A stretch of 64,000 bases of DNA from Phycisphaerae bacterium RAS2 (GTDB lineage Bacteria; Planctomycetota; Phycisphaerae; UBA1845; UTPLA1). Both the position numbers and the translations under genes were made by a program. The notes beneath the pieces are model-generated. The model had not been told where the DNA came from. It did no database searches and saw only the letters and a program-made list of their open reading frames with translations. Location of the stretch: the NCBI GenBank assembly GCA_007753915.1, contig CP036352.1, positions 2,791,306-2,855,305 on the forward strand, given 5' to 3'. Shown piece by piece: positions 1-9,157 of this stretch (position 1 is the first letter of the stretch; each line of letters starts with the position of its first letter).

Positions 1-230
1 CGAGCTCGATGCTGGATTGTCGAAACAGTATTGAGCAATTGAGTCAGTCGAGCGGCCGAGGCCGAATCATGGGGAGGCGCAACAAATGCGAAAGCCAACT
101 GGAAGACCCTGTGCCGATACAGCATCTCCATAACTTCTTCAGAATCCGTCAAAGCAAGTTCGCGAAAGAGTTGCCTCGAATTCCATTCCGCGTCAAAGCA
201 ATCGTAGAGTGCAGATTTGTTCAACGTCAC
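1..230 (-). CDS. Partial unknown protein, N-terminal part, runs off the left edge
   Basis: Reading the minus strand from the left edge there is an uninterrupted frame with an in-frame TAA only upstream of about position 275. It gives a plausible globular sequence of about 76 residues (for example LYDCFDAEW, LFRELALTDSEEV, FQLAFAFVAPP). The GTG at 230 has GGAG about 8 nt upstream; a second in-frame GTG lies at 239 with no good ribosome-binding site. No family is recognised. The frame stays open to base 1, so the gene continues outside the window. It could also be a chance open frame, since only 230 bases are visible. Confidence 0.4.
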   Translation of the reverse strand, partial: MTLNKSALYDCFDAEWNSRQLFRELALTDSEEVMEMLYRHRVFQLAFAFVAPPHDSASAARLTQLLNTVSTIQHRA

Positions 231-453
231 CGGCTTCACTCCGCCCTGATTGTCACTATCGACAGTCCATTGAAATGATTACGGAGAAACAATACCGCAT
301 GCATCGCAGGCTAGGCACATTGGGCCTCCTCTACCCGCGGGCCCTGGTGAAACTGCAAGTAATATTTTTCACTTCTGCCTCAATCCATTATCGGCCGCAA
401 ACCCAGAAGAGTCAGTTTCCCGCTCAATCGCGCCAACGCGCTCGCGAATTGCC

Positions 454-1278
454 TCACGGCCGCACCAGCAGCCCCGGCCCGAACTTCTCGACCATCGCAA
501 TCACCATCGGCGGCAGGAAAATCGCCGGGAGCATGTTGGCCACCGGGATGCGCTTGATCTCCAGCAGCATCAGCGCCGTCGCCAGCAGCAACACGCCGCC
601 GGTCACGTTCATCATCTGCATCGACAGCTCGTTCAGCCCGCCGGCCGTCGCACGGGCCAGCAGCGACAGGCCACCCTGAAAGACCAGCACCGTCACGATG
701 CTCGCCGCCACGCCCGCCCCCAGCGACGCCGCCAGCGCCATCGAGCAGAATCCGTCGAGAAACGCCTTGATGTACAGCAGGCTCGGGATGCCCTGCGACC
801 CGTTGGCGAGGCAGCCCAGCAGCGTCAGCGGCCCGACGCAGAAAATCACGCTGGCCGACAGGAACCCCTCCGCAAATCGTGCCGCGCCGGCGGCACTCCC
901 CTCGACCGCAGCCGCCCCCTCGGTCGCGCGCCTGCCCCCGCTGAAGAATCGCTCGTGAATCGCGCGGCCCAGCCCCTCGATCCGCTCCTGCAGGCGCAGC
1001 GCCGTCCCGAGGATCGACCCCACGATCAGCGAGCCGACCATCACCATGCCCAGCCGCGCGCCGTACGTCGGCACGCCGACGCCGTAGCGCGACACAAGCT
1101 GGCCCATTCCGACCACGGCCGCGTCGACGCCCAGCGTGATCGTCACGAGTCCGAGGCAGTCGAGGATGATGCGCTGATAGCGCTCGGGGATGCGCGACGA
1201 GAAGGCCAGCCCGATGCCGCTGCCGACGGCGACGGTCACCGCGTTCACAATTGTTCCATTGGTCGCTTCCCAAAGCAT
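454..1278 (-). CDS. DUF554 family membrane protein (YdfK/YqgA-like)
   Basis: A 274-residue, strongly hydrophobic protein of the DUF554 family, whose members are small multi-pass inner-membrane proteins of unknown substrate, some suggested to be transporters. The N-terminus GTIVNAVTVAVGSGIGL and the later glycine-rich segments (GCLANGSQGIPSLLYIKAF, GGLNELSMQMMNVTGG) fit the family pattern of repeated membrane spans. A charged stretch near residues 95-130 is probably a cytoplasmic loop. The length matches the usual 220-280 residues. The start is an ATG at 1278. The gene is divergent from mutM, with about 220 bp between them that could hold both promoters. The function remains unknown. Confidence 0.8.
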   Translation of the reverse strand: MLWEATNGTIVNAVTVAVGSGIGLAFSSRIPERYQRIILDCLGLVTITLGVDAAVVGMGQLVSRYGVGVPTYGARLGMVMVGSLIVGSILGTALRLQERIEGLGRAIHERFFSGGRRATEGAAAVEGSAAGAARFAEGFLSASVIFCVGPLTLLGCLANGSQGIPSLLYIKAFLDGFCSMALAASLGAGVAASIVTVLVFQGGLSLLARATAGGLNELSMQMMNVTGGVLLLATALMLLEIKRIPVANMLPAIFLPPMVIAMVEKFGPGLLVRP

Positions 1279-1496
1279 GGCGGCAAACGCTAGCTTGCAG
1301 CCTCGCGGCGGTCAAATCGACGCGGGCGCAAAAGACCGGCAACGTCTGCATCTCGGTCCGAGCCGCGACCGTCAGGGAGCGGATTCTGGGCGACGGCAAG
1401 ACTGCCCTCTTCACGGCGAATTCTCGACTGGCTGACGCGCGCGGCTCGGATTGGTCTGATTCGCAGTCGCGTCCCGCATGCTAAAATGCTCGCGCC

Positions 1497-2369
1497 ATGC
1501 CGGAGCTTCCCGAAGTCGAAACCATCGTGCGCGATCTCGCCGGGCCGCTGACCGGCGCGACGATAGACCGATTCGACCTACGGCGACGCGACGTGCTCCG
1601 CGCAGGGGCGGATCGATTGCCCCGGCTTGCCGGCGCGAAGATCACGAGTGTCTCGCGCGAAGGCAAACGCATTGTCATCGCAACGGACGCAGGCCGCGGC
1701 GCGAACGACACGACCCGAATCGTGGTTCACCTTGGGATGAGCGGGCGATTGAGCATGGCACCGGCGGCCGCACCGCTGGAGCCGCACACGCATGCGTGCG
1801 TGAGCCTGGCCGGCCGCGACGGCGAATTGCGATTCCGCGACCCGCGACGATTCGGCGGTCTCTGGTTGTTCGGCGCCCTCGATGGATCAAGCGGTATGCC
1901 GTTTGTCGGCGCGCTGGGGCCGGATGCCCTGACCATTTCGACGCGGGCGCTTTGCGGGATTCTGCAGTCGCGCAGACAGATCAAGGCGATTCTGCTGGAT
2001 CAGCAGCGAATCGCCGGCCTGGGCAATATCTACGCCGACGAGGCGCTCTTTCGCGCCGGCATTCACCCGCTCACGTCTGCGTCGCAACTAACCCCAGCGA
2101 AGATTGCCGCACTCGCCCGTGCGATTCGCCACGTGCTTCGCGCCGCCCTGCGATTCGGCGGCACGACGCTGATCGACTACCGCCGGCCCGACGGTCAGGC
2201 AGGCTCGTATGCCGCGCACCACCGCGTGTACGGCCGCGATGGGAAGCCTTGCATGCGATGCGGTTCGCTGATCGTGAGACGCGTCGTTGCGGGGAGATCG
2301 AGTCACGTCTGCCCGAGTTGCCAGCCGCTCCGCCGTTTCAAGCGCCGCAAGGCCACGACAGAAGCTTGA
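1497..2369 (+). CDS. mutM: Formamidopyrimidine-DNA glycosylase (Fpg/MutM)
   Basis: Bifunctional DNA glycosylase/AP lyase of base-excision repair that removes 8-oxoguanine and other oxidised purines. The protein begins MPELPEVETI, so the catalytic Pro2 and Glu3 are present once Met1 is removed. A lysine in the SREGKRIVI segment matches the conserved beta-hairpin lysine. The helix-two-turn-helix region is around QQRIAGLGNIYADE, and the C-terminal zinc finger has two CxxC pairs (CMRCG and CPSCQ). The length of 290 residues is normal (about 270-290). The start codon is fixed by the conserved N-terminus. The gene appears to be monocistronic and is convergent with the prepilin-like gene that follows. 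Confidence 0.95.
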   Translation: MPELPEVETIVRDLAGPLTGATIDRFDLRRRDVLRAGADRLPRLAGAKITSVSREGKRIVIATDAGRGANDTTRIVVHLGMSGRLSMAPAAAPLEPHTHACVSLAGRDGELRFRDPRRFGGLWLFGALDGSSGMPFVGALGPDALTISTRALCGILQSRRQIKAILLDQQRIAGLGNIYADEALFRAGIHPLTSASQLTPAKIAALARAIRHVLRAALRFGGTTLIDYRRPDGQAGSYAAHHRVYGRDGKPCMRCGSLIVRRVVAGRSSHVCPSCQPLRRFKRRKATTEA

Positions 2370-2424
2370 TGGCCCCCGGCTGCGGGCCGCGGTCTCGGGC
2401 ACAAAACTTGATCTGCTTGTGACC

Positions 2425-2463
2425 AAAAAAAGTAAGGGCGTGCCGCCCATGCGACACGCCCTT
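2425..2463 (-). terminator. Rho-independent terminator of the first prepilin-like gene
   Basis: On the minus strand a 9-bp perfect stem (AAGGGCGTG paired with CACGCCCTT, outer arms 2434-2442 and 2455-2463) is followed by a run of seven T residues. It lies 40-75 bases past the stop codon of the prepilin-like gene at 2502-3437. On the plus strand no T-run follows the stem, so it should act mainly on minus-strand transcription. Confidence 0.75.
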
Positions 2464-2501
2464 CGAATGACTCAATAGGGATCGACCGACCGAGTCAGGC
2501 C

Positions 2502-3437
2502 TTAGGGTATGTTCAGGTTCCGGTCAGTCGGCTTGATGTTCGGCTGCCAGATCGTGCCGTCCAGCCCGTACACGTAGCGCGTGTCGAATTTGCCATACAG
2601 CGCGTGTCCGTCGGCGAAGCCGGCCGAGTAGGACGAGAACTTGCGGTGCCAGCCGAAGGTCGGCGGCGGTGAATTGGACGAAAGCGATTCTCCCTGGGGC
2701 TTGGCACCGTAGGTTCGAGCGTACATGCCCTGCTCCACCCACATGATGAATCGCGCCGCGCCGCCACCCACGAGGTGCTTGGCAATGCGGCCGGAAGACG
2801 CGGCGAAATCGTCAGCCGTGTTTAGAATGCCGCTCCAGTTTTCGCCGTAGTAGCCTTGCTTCCACCGGGTGTTGAAGGTGTAGCTGTTTCCGTTGGCCTG
2901 CCACGAACGAGTCTGCTGCTCGAACTCGGTGTCCGAAGCGTCGGTGCCGACGATGGCAACGTCGTTGCTGCGATCGCTCGGGCACTGATAGACCTTGATG
3001 ATGTCGCGGCCGCGATCGTTGGCGTTCATCAGGTCGGCCGTCGCGGTTCGATCCACGAACTTGTTCAGCGGTCGAATCTGTGCCGGGTACACCGACGCGT
3101 CCGAGACGTCGCCGGGCATGCCGGCCACCGTCGCGCGGAAGCCGCCGAAAACCCACGGGGTCTGCACGTTGAACGTCGGCGCGGGGTTGTGCGCCGGGAT
3201 CTGGTACCACGGATAACGGCGGTCGTCGGTGCTGTCGTTATCGTACATGCTCATCGCCTTGAGGATTTCGCGCAGGTTGGACAGGCACTGCGCCTTGGCG
3301 CCTTCATTCTTGGCTTGGTTCAGCGCCGGCAGAATGATGGAGATCAACAGCGCGATGATCGCGATGACCACCAGCAATTCGATGAGCGTGAAACCGTTCT
3401 TACGTCGAATCGTCGTCAGGTTTGGTGTCGTCTTCAT
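2502..3437 (-). CDS. Prepilin-type N-terminal cleavage/methylation domain protein (paralogue A)
   Basis: A type IV pilin/pseudopilin-like exported protein of about 311 residues. After MKTTPNLTTIRRKNG comes the prepilin signature [19 protein letters not shown], with the peptidase cleavage site between Gly15 and Phe16 and the conserved Glu at mature position 5. The C-terminal part carries a FADGH motif typical of the large planctomycete and verrucomicrobial family with an H-X9-DG end. The ATG at 3437 is chosen because GGAG lies about 10 nt upstream; the longer frame from 3524 would put 29 unlikely residues before the leader. The protein is closely similar to its upstream neighbour at 3609-4541 over the whole length, so the pair is a tandem duplication. 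The role is probably a pseudopilin-like surface or secretion component; the precise job is unknown. Confidence 0.85.
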   Translation of the reverse strand: MKTTPNLTTIRRKNGFTLIELLVVIAIIALLISIILPALNQAKNEGAKAQCLSNLREILKAMSMYDNDSTDDRRYPWYQIPAHNPAPTFNVQTPWVFGGFRATVAGMPGDVSDASVYPAQIRPLNKFVDRTATADLMNANDRGRDIIKVYQCPSDRSNDVAIVGTDASDTEFEQQTRSWQANGNSYTFNTRWKQGYYGENWSGILNTADDFAASSGRIAKHLVGGGAARFIMWVEQGMYARTYGAKPQGESLSSNSPPPTFGWHRKFSSYSAGFADGHALYGKFDTRYVYGLDGTIWQPNIKPTDRNLNIP

Positions 3438-3608
3438 GTCAATTTTTCTCCGCAGATTGATCCTGTGTTTCCTTCTGTTCAGTTCGCCCACCGCACCCGG
3501 CCTTGCCAGGCACGAGCGAACCATTGAGTTTTCAAACTAGCGAGAGCGAGCCTCTCGATGCACAACTCCCCGGTATGAACTCCGATGTCGAACCCCAGGT
3601 CCGACCTG

Positions 3609-4541
3609 TCATGGCGTGGTCAAATTCCGATCCGTCGGCTTGATGTTTGGTTGCCAAATCGTGCCGTCCATGCCGTACACAAAGCGCGTGTCAAAGACTC
3701 CGTAATTCGCATGCCCGTCGGCGTAGCCTGCCGCATAAGACGAAAACTTGCGATGCCAGCCGAAGCTCGGCGGCGGATTCGACGATGAACGCGGTTCCCC
3801 CTGCGGCTTGGCGCCGTAGGTTCGAGCATACATGCCCTGTTCGTTCCACATGATGAACCGAGCCGCGCCGCCGCCTACGAGGTGCTTGGCAATCCGGCCC
3901 GCGGCGGCTGCAAAGTCTTCCGCCGTGTTGATGACGCCGTTCCAGTTCTCGCCGTAATAGCCCTGTTTCCACCGCGTATTGAACGCGTAACTGTTGCCGT
4001 TGACCTGCCACGACGAAAAAGACTGATCAAACTCGGTATCGGCTGCGTCGCCGCCCGACCCGACCGTCGCCACGTCGAAGCTGCGATCACTCGGGCAAAT
4101 GTAGGCCTTGATAATGTCCCGGCCGCGGTCGTTGGCATTCATCAGGTCGGCTGTCGCGGTACGATCGACGAACTTGTTGAGTGGGCGAATCTGGGCGGGA
4201 TAAATCTGGCAGTCCCACGTTGCGGTAGGCCCCGGATGCACTACCGGAGTTCGAAACCCGCCGAATGTCCAGGGCGTGATTCCAATGCCTCCCGTTACCG
4301 GCGGATTGTGATACGGGAACTGATACCACGGATAGCGACGATCGTCTGCATTGTCGCCGTCGTACATCGTGACGGCCTTCAGGATCTCTCGAAGGTTGGC
4401 CATGCACTTGGCCTTCGCGCCTTCGTTCTTCGCCGATTGAAGCGCAGGAAGCAGGATCGAAATGAGCAGCGCGATGATCGCGATGACCACCAGCAGCTCA
4501 ATCAACGTAAACCCACGACGAATCGGCAAGCGCGACACCAT
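3609..4541 (-). CDS. Prepilin-type N-terminal cleavage/methylation domain protein (paralogue B)
   Basis: Second copy of the prepilin-like pair, about 310 residues. [10 protein letters not shown] precedes the [19 protein letters not shown] leader, so cleavage is after Gly10. The ATG at 4541 has a strong GGAGG 8-9 nt upstream, better than the longer frame from 4604. Long stretches such as [19 protein letters not shown] and [17 protein letters not shown] are identical to paralogue A, while the region after the leader and the segment around residue 100 differ and contain small insertions. The genes run in the same direction with about 170 bp between them. Paralogue B may be transcribed from the AT-rich region above it. 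Pseudopilin-like exported protein; function not known. Confidence 0.85.
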   Translation of the reverse strand: MVSRLPIRRGFTLIELLVVIAIIALLISILLPALQSAKNEGAKAKCMANLREILKAVTMYDGDNADDRRYPWYQFPYHNPPVTGGIGITPWTFGGFRTPVVHPGPTATWDCQIYPAQIRPLNKFVDRTATADLMNANDRGRDIIKAYICPSDRSFDVATVGSGGDAADTEFDQSFSSWQVNGNSYAFNTRWKQGYYGENWNGVINTAEDFAAAAGRIAKHLVGGGAARFIMWNEQGMYARTYGAKPQGEPRSSSNPPPSFGWHRKFSSYAAGYADGHANYGVFDTRFVYGMDGTIWQPNIKPTDRNLTTP

Positions 4542-4978
4542 GCGCCGTACCTCCAGGATTCTCAATCCGTTGAGACTCCGGTTTGGATGCACCGGAAACT
4601 CCACCCAAGGGCAGGTCCACTAAACCCTCTAACTACTACTGATGCGCAATCCTAACAAACGACGGCTCACATTTTAACATTATTTATCCAAATGCGTACT
4701 GTTATGATACCATTTTAGCACCGAAATGCTGCACTTCAATTCGATGTCACAGTCCCTTCGAGGCACCTGCCCGAAGGCATCGACCCATAACACCCTATAA
4801 ATAATAGAGTTATAAAATGCGTGGGCGTCAAATCGGCCATGGATTGCAACTGCGCAGCACACAAGTCCCTCTGCAATGATTCAACTGCCTTGTGCGCCGG
4901 CGAATCTCATGCGCAAATCCGGGGTTCAGCGGCCTAGGAGCCATTGCCGTAACGCGATCGCGCGTTTTTTGATTACCC
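4542..4978. promoter_or_regulatory. Divergent intergenic region, AT-rich, probable promoters
   Basis: This gap of about 440 bp separates the minus-strand prepilin gene from the plus-strand zinc-ribbon gene. The part from about 4660 to 4820 is much richer in A and T than its surroundings, with TATAAA-like hexamers near 4795 and 4813 on the plus strand. It is a reasonable place for divergent promoters, but I cannot fix -35/-10 pairs. No coding sequence is convincing here. Confidence 0.3.
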
Positions 4979-5599
4979 ATGTCCGATTCCGTCCATTCAT
5001 TGCGATTCACCTTCGCATGCATCCGATGCGGTTGCCTCCTGGAAGCCCGCGCGCACATGTCCGGTGAGAAAGCACAATGCCCGACTTGTGGAGGCCAATT
5101 CACCATTCCTGCGGTTGATCCTCGCACGGGCATTGCGCTGGGAAGCGCGAACCCGGCGGACGATGGATCGCTCCCCACGCCCATGCACGCATACGCATCC
5201 GCCGGCGATCGAGCGCCAAAGATCGAGCGCGACGAGAAAGGCGATCCGTTCATTGTCTGTCCGCGCTGTCAGCGCCACATGCCCGTGGAAGCAAACCTCT
5301 GCGCCACCTGCGGCATCCCCTTCACCATCGAGGGGGCAGCTACCGTCACCAACACTTCGATGCCCGTCCAGCCGATTTCGACCTGGGCGCTGACCACGGG
5401 CGTGCTTGCGCTGTTGAGTTCCTGCTTCCCGGTGCTTGCTCCGCTCGCCATCGGACTCGGCCTGCTCGCCATCAGCCGTGCGCGACGCCGTTCGATTCCG
5501 GCTGCGGCGGCCGGCCTCACGATGGCGTGGGCGGGAATCATCCTCGGTGGTGTCTCGCTTACGCTTTTTACGTTATTCTGGTCGGGCTGGGTTTGGTGA
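4979..5599 (+). CDS. Zinc-ribbon membrane protein with DUF4190-like C-terminus
   Basis: A 206-residue protein with two zinc ribbons followed by two membrane spans. The first ribbon is CIRCGCLLEA with CPTCGG near residues 14-38; the second is CPRCQRHMPVEANLCATCG around residues 85-105. The C-terminus has STWALTTGVLALLSSCF-type hydrophobic segments and a short basic linker (SRARRR), a layout common in DUF4190 membrane proteins. The function is unknown; zinc ribbons joined to small membrane domains are frequent in planctomycetes. The start ATG is at 4979; the ribosome-binding site is weak. It ends just before the debranching enzyme, so the two may be co-transcribed. Confidence 0.7.
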   Translation: MSDSVHSLRFTFACIRCGCLLEARAHMSGEKAQCPTCGGQFTIPAVDPRTGIALGSANPADDGSLPTPMHAYASAGDRAPKIERDEKGDPFIVCPRCQRHMPVEANLCATCGIPFTIEGAATVTNTSMPVQPISTWALTTGVLALLSSCFPVLAPLAIGLGLLAISRARRRSIPAAAAGLTMAWAGIILGGVSLTLFTLFWSGWVW

Positions 5600-5630
5600 C
5601 CCGACCTCCCCGATTTGTCAGGAGCCGGTC

Positions 5631-7679
5631 TTGTCGAGCAATCCCAATCTTGAGATCGACGCCGCCACCTGTGGCGACCTCGCGGTCTCGCGCCAACTTG
5701 AGTGGCTGGCAACCAACGGTTGCGGCGGTTACGCCATGGCCACCGTCAGCCAGATGCTGACGCGGCGTTACCACGGTTTGCTCGTCGCCGCGATTGAGCC
5801 GCCGGTCGAACGGTTTGTCCTCCTCGCAAAACTGGAGGCCACGGTCTCCATCGACGGGCTTACCTACGAACTCGGCACGAATGATTATCCCGAAGCCGTC
5901 GTGCCGCAGGGCTTCAAACTGCTCGAGTCTTTTTCGTCGCGCGCCTACCCGCAATGGCGATGGCGCACCGGCAAGGCGCTGATCGAACAATCGCTCTGCA
6001 TGGTCGAGGGCGAGGACACCGTGTTCATCCGCTATCGCCTGCTCGAAGGGCCGCCGGCGGTCACGCTGACGCTGCGTCCGCTCTGCACGAGTCGGCATTT
6101 CCACAAGCTCGCGCATCTCGCCGAACTTGGCTGGGCCACGGTTGAAGAAGAATCCGATCGACTGGTCTTCCATTGGGGCGGCGGCCGGCCCGACTGGCAG
6201 CTTTCGCACAATGGGTCGTTCAAATCCCGTGCTGACTGGTATTACCAGTTTGTTCTCGACGAAGAGCGCGCTCGCGGCTACGACTGCACGCAGGACCTGT
6301 TCATGCCCGGCACCATCACCGCGACGCTGCGCCGCGGTGACGACACCGGCGTCGTCGTTTGCGCATCCACCCAGGATCGACCGTGGCGACACGCGCCCCG
6401 CGCCTTTGAGCGCGCAACCGCGCGCGATCAGGCCGCGGAGACCGGCGTCGGTGGAGATGCCTTCGCCCGCGCGATGGCCCGGTCGGCGGCGGATTTCGTC
6501 GTCGCGCGCGATGGCGATCTGAAGACGGTCATCGCGGGCTACCCCTGGTTCGGCGACTGGGGCCGCGATACGTTCATCTCGCTGCCCGGCCTGTGCCTCG
6601 TCACGGGTCGCCACGCCGAGGCGCGCGGCATCCTTGAAGCCTTCGCCCGGCACGTCGATCAGGGCATGATCCCCAATCGCTTCCCCGATTTCGGCGAACC
6701 ACCGGCATACAACACGGCCGACGCCTCGCTGTGGTACATCGCCGCCATCGAGCGGTACCTCCTCTACACCGGCGACTGGTCGTTCGTGAAGGACGCCATG
6801 CTTCCGGTGATCGGCGCGATCCTCGAAGCGCACGAGCGCGGCACGCGGCACGGCATCCGCCTCGCGCAGGACGGCCTGTTGTGCGCGGGCGAGCCGGGGT
6901 TTGCACTGACCTGGATGGATGCCAAGCTGCCCGATCGCGCGGTGACGCCGCGCGTCGGCAAGCCGGTCGAAATCAACGCACTCTGGTACAACGCGCTGGA
7001 GGCGGCCGCCGGACTGTTTGATCGTGCGGGGCAGGCCAATCGCGCCGAGTACTGGCGGCGGCTCGCCACGCAGGCGCGGACCTCGTTCGCGAAGCAATTC
7101 TGGAACGAGTCGAAGGGCTACCTGAACGACGTGGTCGACGTGAACGGCGTCTCCGATGCGTTCGACGACGCGCTGCGCCCGAATCAACTGCTGGCCATCA
7201 GCCTGCCGCATCCGATCCTCGACGCCGGTCGGTGGGCGGCGGTTGTTGACGTTTGTGAAAAACAGTTGTGGACGCCGATGGGCATGCGGACGCTCGCGCC
7301 CGGCAGTCCCGGTTATCGATCTCGATACGAGGGTGACGTCGGCTCGCGCGATGACGCGTATCATCAGGGCACGGCATGGCCCTGGCTGCTGGGGCCGTTT
7401 GTCTCCGCGTACATGCGAGCGCACGCGAATCGGCCCGGTGCCGCGGCCGACGCGCGCCGATTTCTCTCCGGCCTGGAGCGTCACCTTTCACAAGCCGGCA
7501 TCGGCAGTGTCAGCGAAGTGGCCGACGCCGACGCACCTCATCGACCCGGCGGCTGTCCGTGGCAGGCGTGGAGCGTGGCCGAACCGCTGCGGGCTTTGTG
7601 TGAGGATGTGCTCAAAACGCACCCGCCCAAGGCGCCGACCGGCAGTCCCGCCGCGAAGACTCCAATCACCGTGCCGTAA
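5631..7679 (+). CDS. Glycogen debranching enzyme (amylo-alpha-1,6-glucosidase type)
   Basis: A protein of about 682 residues that should hydrolyse alpha-1,6 branches in glycogen or related alpha-glucans in the cytoplasm. The N-terminal domain begins with LEWLATNGCGGYAMATVSQ and TRRYHGLL, typical of the bacterial/archaeal GDE N-terminal domain. The C-terminal (alpha/alpha) catalytic domain contains the hallmark WFGDWGRDTFISLPGL, plus later motifs DEAYHQGTAW-like (DDAYHQGTAWPWLLGPF) and GSVSEV. The start is taken as TTG at 5631, because AGGAG lies 6-7 nt upstream and the conserved N-terminus starts soon after. The longer frame from 5436 overlaps the zinc-ribbon gene and looks spurious. Other glycogen genes are not in the window. 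Confidence 0.88.
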   Translation: MSSNPNLEIDAATCGDLAVSRQLEWLATNGCGGYAMATVSQMLTRRYHGLLVAAIEPPVERFVLLAKLEATVSIDGLTYELGTNDYPEAVVPQGFKLLESFSSRAYPQWRWRTGKALIEQSLCMVEGEDTVFIRYRLLEGPPAVTLTLRPLCTSRHFHKLAHLAELGWATVEEESDRLVFHWGGGRPDWQLSHNGSFKSRADWYYQFVLDEERARGYDCTQDLFMPGTITATLRRGDDTGVVVCASTQDRPWRHAPRAFERATARDQAAETGVGGDAFARAMARSAADFVVARDGDLKTVIAGYPWFGDWGRDTFISLPGLCLVTGRHAEARGILEAFARHVDQGMIPNRFPDFGEPPAYNTADASLWYIAAIERYLLYTGDWSFVKDAMLPVIGAILEAHERGTRHGIRLAQDGLLCAGEPGFALTWMDAKLPDRAVTPRVGKPVEINALWYNALEAAAGLFDRAGQANRAEYWRRLATQARTSFAKQFWNESKGYLNDVVDVNGVSDAFDDALRPNQLLAISLPHPILDAGRWAAVVDVCEKQLWTPMGMRTLAPGSPGYRSRYEGDVGSRDDAYHQGTAWPWLLGPFVSAYMRAHANRPGAAADARRFLSGLERHLSQAGIGSVSEVADADAPHRPGGCPWQAWSVAEPLRALCEDVLKTHPPKAPTGSPAAKTPITVP

Positions 7680-7800
7680 ATCTGACACGATCACGCCGTC
7701 ACCGCTAAGGTCTGGATGTCGATATTAATGGTGGTGGTCTGCCGATTCGTGCGATAGCCATCCGCTTGATAGCTTCATGGCGACTTGGCAGTCCCGCGCG

Positions 7801-8376
7801 TCAGGCATCTGTTGATCTCGTTGGCGAGCCCAGCAGTGCCCGCTGCTCCGCGGGAATCACCGTGCCGCATTCGGGGCACCTGCCAGTAGCATTGCCAGTG
7901 AGATCATACGAACAATGAATACATGATACTTCCGAAATCCGTTCCGGTGTATGAAACCCTGAAATGAGCAAAACACCCGCCAAGCAAGGACCAAACAGAA
8001 CCATTGCCATTACCCAGCACTGAAGTGTCCCAGCTGAAGGTCCTCTTTTCGCAGCGGAACTTACCAGGAACGCAACTACCAACACAACATAGTAAATGCC
8101 CACTGTAATAAGATTGCGAGTGCGAGACCTTTTCTTCTTTCGTCCGCCGAGCACTAGTAGCGACATCAGTGGAGAAGCTGTGCAGCCGAGTAGAATCAAT
8201 ATCCATGCCTGTGTACTGAATAAATCCACGATTTGACCGAGATTCAGCAATGGAATCCCTAATCCTTTCGGATCGACCGACTCTCGCTCGTCACGGACGA
8301 CAGGGCGTCGAAGGCGATCACGATTGACAAGGTGTCCTTTACTTCGTGGTGGCGCATAGAGTCGCTCCATATTCAC
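7801..8376 (-). CDS. Membrane protein with C-terminal zinc ribbon, unknown function
   Basis: A 191-residue protein. Three or four hydrophobic spans lie at about residues 55-75, 88-108 and 118-140. They are followed by a C-terminal zinc ribbon, CIHCSYDLTG and CPECGT, that is found attached to many different planctomycete proteins. A basic segment RKKKRSRTR lies between spans. The start could be ATG at 8376 or 8370; neither has a clear ribosome-binding site. No catalytic motif is visible. The AT content is somewhat higher than in neighbouring genes. Confidence 0.55.
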   Translation of the reverse strand: MNMERLYAPPRSKGHLVNRDRLRRPVVRDERESVDPKGLGIPLLNLGQIVDLFSTQAWILILLGCTASPLMSLLVLGGRKKKRSRTRNLITVGIYYVVLVVAFLVSSAAKRGPSAGTLQCWVMAMVLFGPCLAGVLLISGFHTPERISEVSCIHCSYDLTGNATGRCPECGTVIPAEQRALLGSPTRSTDA

Positions 8377-8464
8377 CGATCAGAATCGCCCTCCAAAACC
8401 GAGGGGGAAGCCTTCCGACATTTTGGACCCGCTCTGGCGAAACCGGCGCACCGCGTCAAGTCAA

Positions 8465-9157
8465 TCATGGAAGAATCCATAGTTTGTGGTCTTTCCAGCG
8501 AGTGTCGTTCAAGTTATCCAAATTGTAGCCTCGGATGGACCCAGTCCTGCTTCCGTCCACCGGTGAGACATCCTCAATTGTGGTTTCGTGGATGATTTGC
8601 TCGACTTGTTCCCAAACCTTGAAACAAGCCATTGAATCGCCTCGGGTACTGCGCCCCTTGCTTACGCTCTTCATTTCATCCAGCCAAAATCTAACATAGT
8701 TAGATTCGCTTCCGCGCCTCGCAGCGACAACCATATATGAGGTGTCCGGAGGAATGCCGCATTGTCCTGTTGAAATTTTATAGAAACCTGGTTCTCCCAA
8801 CGCATCTAACATTTTTGCAACTTCCTGTGGGTCAATACCGCCGGTACTAACCAAATGATCGGAGAACAAACTGTGCTTCAGAACAAATCCATCTTCCCAA
8901 ATAGCAAGTTCTAACGCCTGCTTTTTTCCCGGCCGATTTCCAGGTACATACCAAGCAACAAAAACAGGCATATCTTCTGTTGGCTTCAGACCCTGGTGTT
9001 CCGTACTCTTGGCACGATTTCTCTGCTGATCCTGAGTAATATCCACAACTTTGTGCCCCTGCGGTTGTCCACAGCCTGATAGCAACAGGCTAACGCATAG
9101 GACTGACGAGAAACTCTGACACAACTGCGACGAAGTGGCATTTTCTCCAATTCTCAT
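8465..9157 (-). CDS. Lipoprotein of unknown function
   Basis: About 230 residues. The N-terminus MRIGENATSSQLCQSFSS leads to a hydrophobic stretch and the lipobox LLSGC, so the mature protein should be anchored by a lipidated cysteine. The start ATG at 9157 is preferred because ATAGGTG lies 4-10 nt upstream and the signal peptide then has a normal length; the ATGs at 9172 and 9214 would add an unlikely leader. The mature part shows an alternating strand pattern (MPVFVAWYVPG, LELAIWEDGFVL, SYMVVAARRG) but no family is recognised. Its base composition is lower in GC than that of its neighbours, as for the zinc-ribbon gene downstream, and the two may form a unit. Confidence 0.6.
   Translation of the reverse strand: MRIGENATSSQLCQSFSSVLCVSLLLSGCGQPQGHKVVDITQDQQRNRAKSTEHQGLKPTEDMPVFVAWYVPGNRPGKKQALELAIWEDGFVLKHSLFSDHLVSTGGIDPQEVAKMLDALGEPGFYKISTGQCGIPPDTSYMVVAARRGSESNYVRFWLDEMKSVSKGRSTRGDSMACFKVWEQVEQIIHETTIEDVSPVDGSRTGSIRGYNLDNLNDTRWKDHKLWILP

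Noticed and set aside
380-1414. A long minus-strand frame of 344 codons over the DUF554 gene
   Set aside because: It is an antiphase shadow of the DUF554 gene with extreme Arg/Ala/Gly composition and no domain pattern.
4680-4862. A 60-codon minus-strand frame in the AT-rich intergenic region
   Set aside because: No ribosome-binding site and no recognisable pattern.
5568-7484. A 638-codon minus-strand frame opposite the debranching enzyme
   Set aside because: The composition is Arg/Ala/Gly-rich and shadow-like, while the plus strand shows a clear debranching enzyme.
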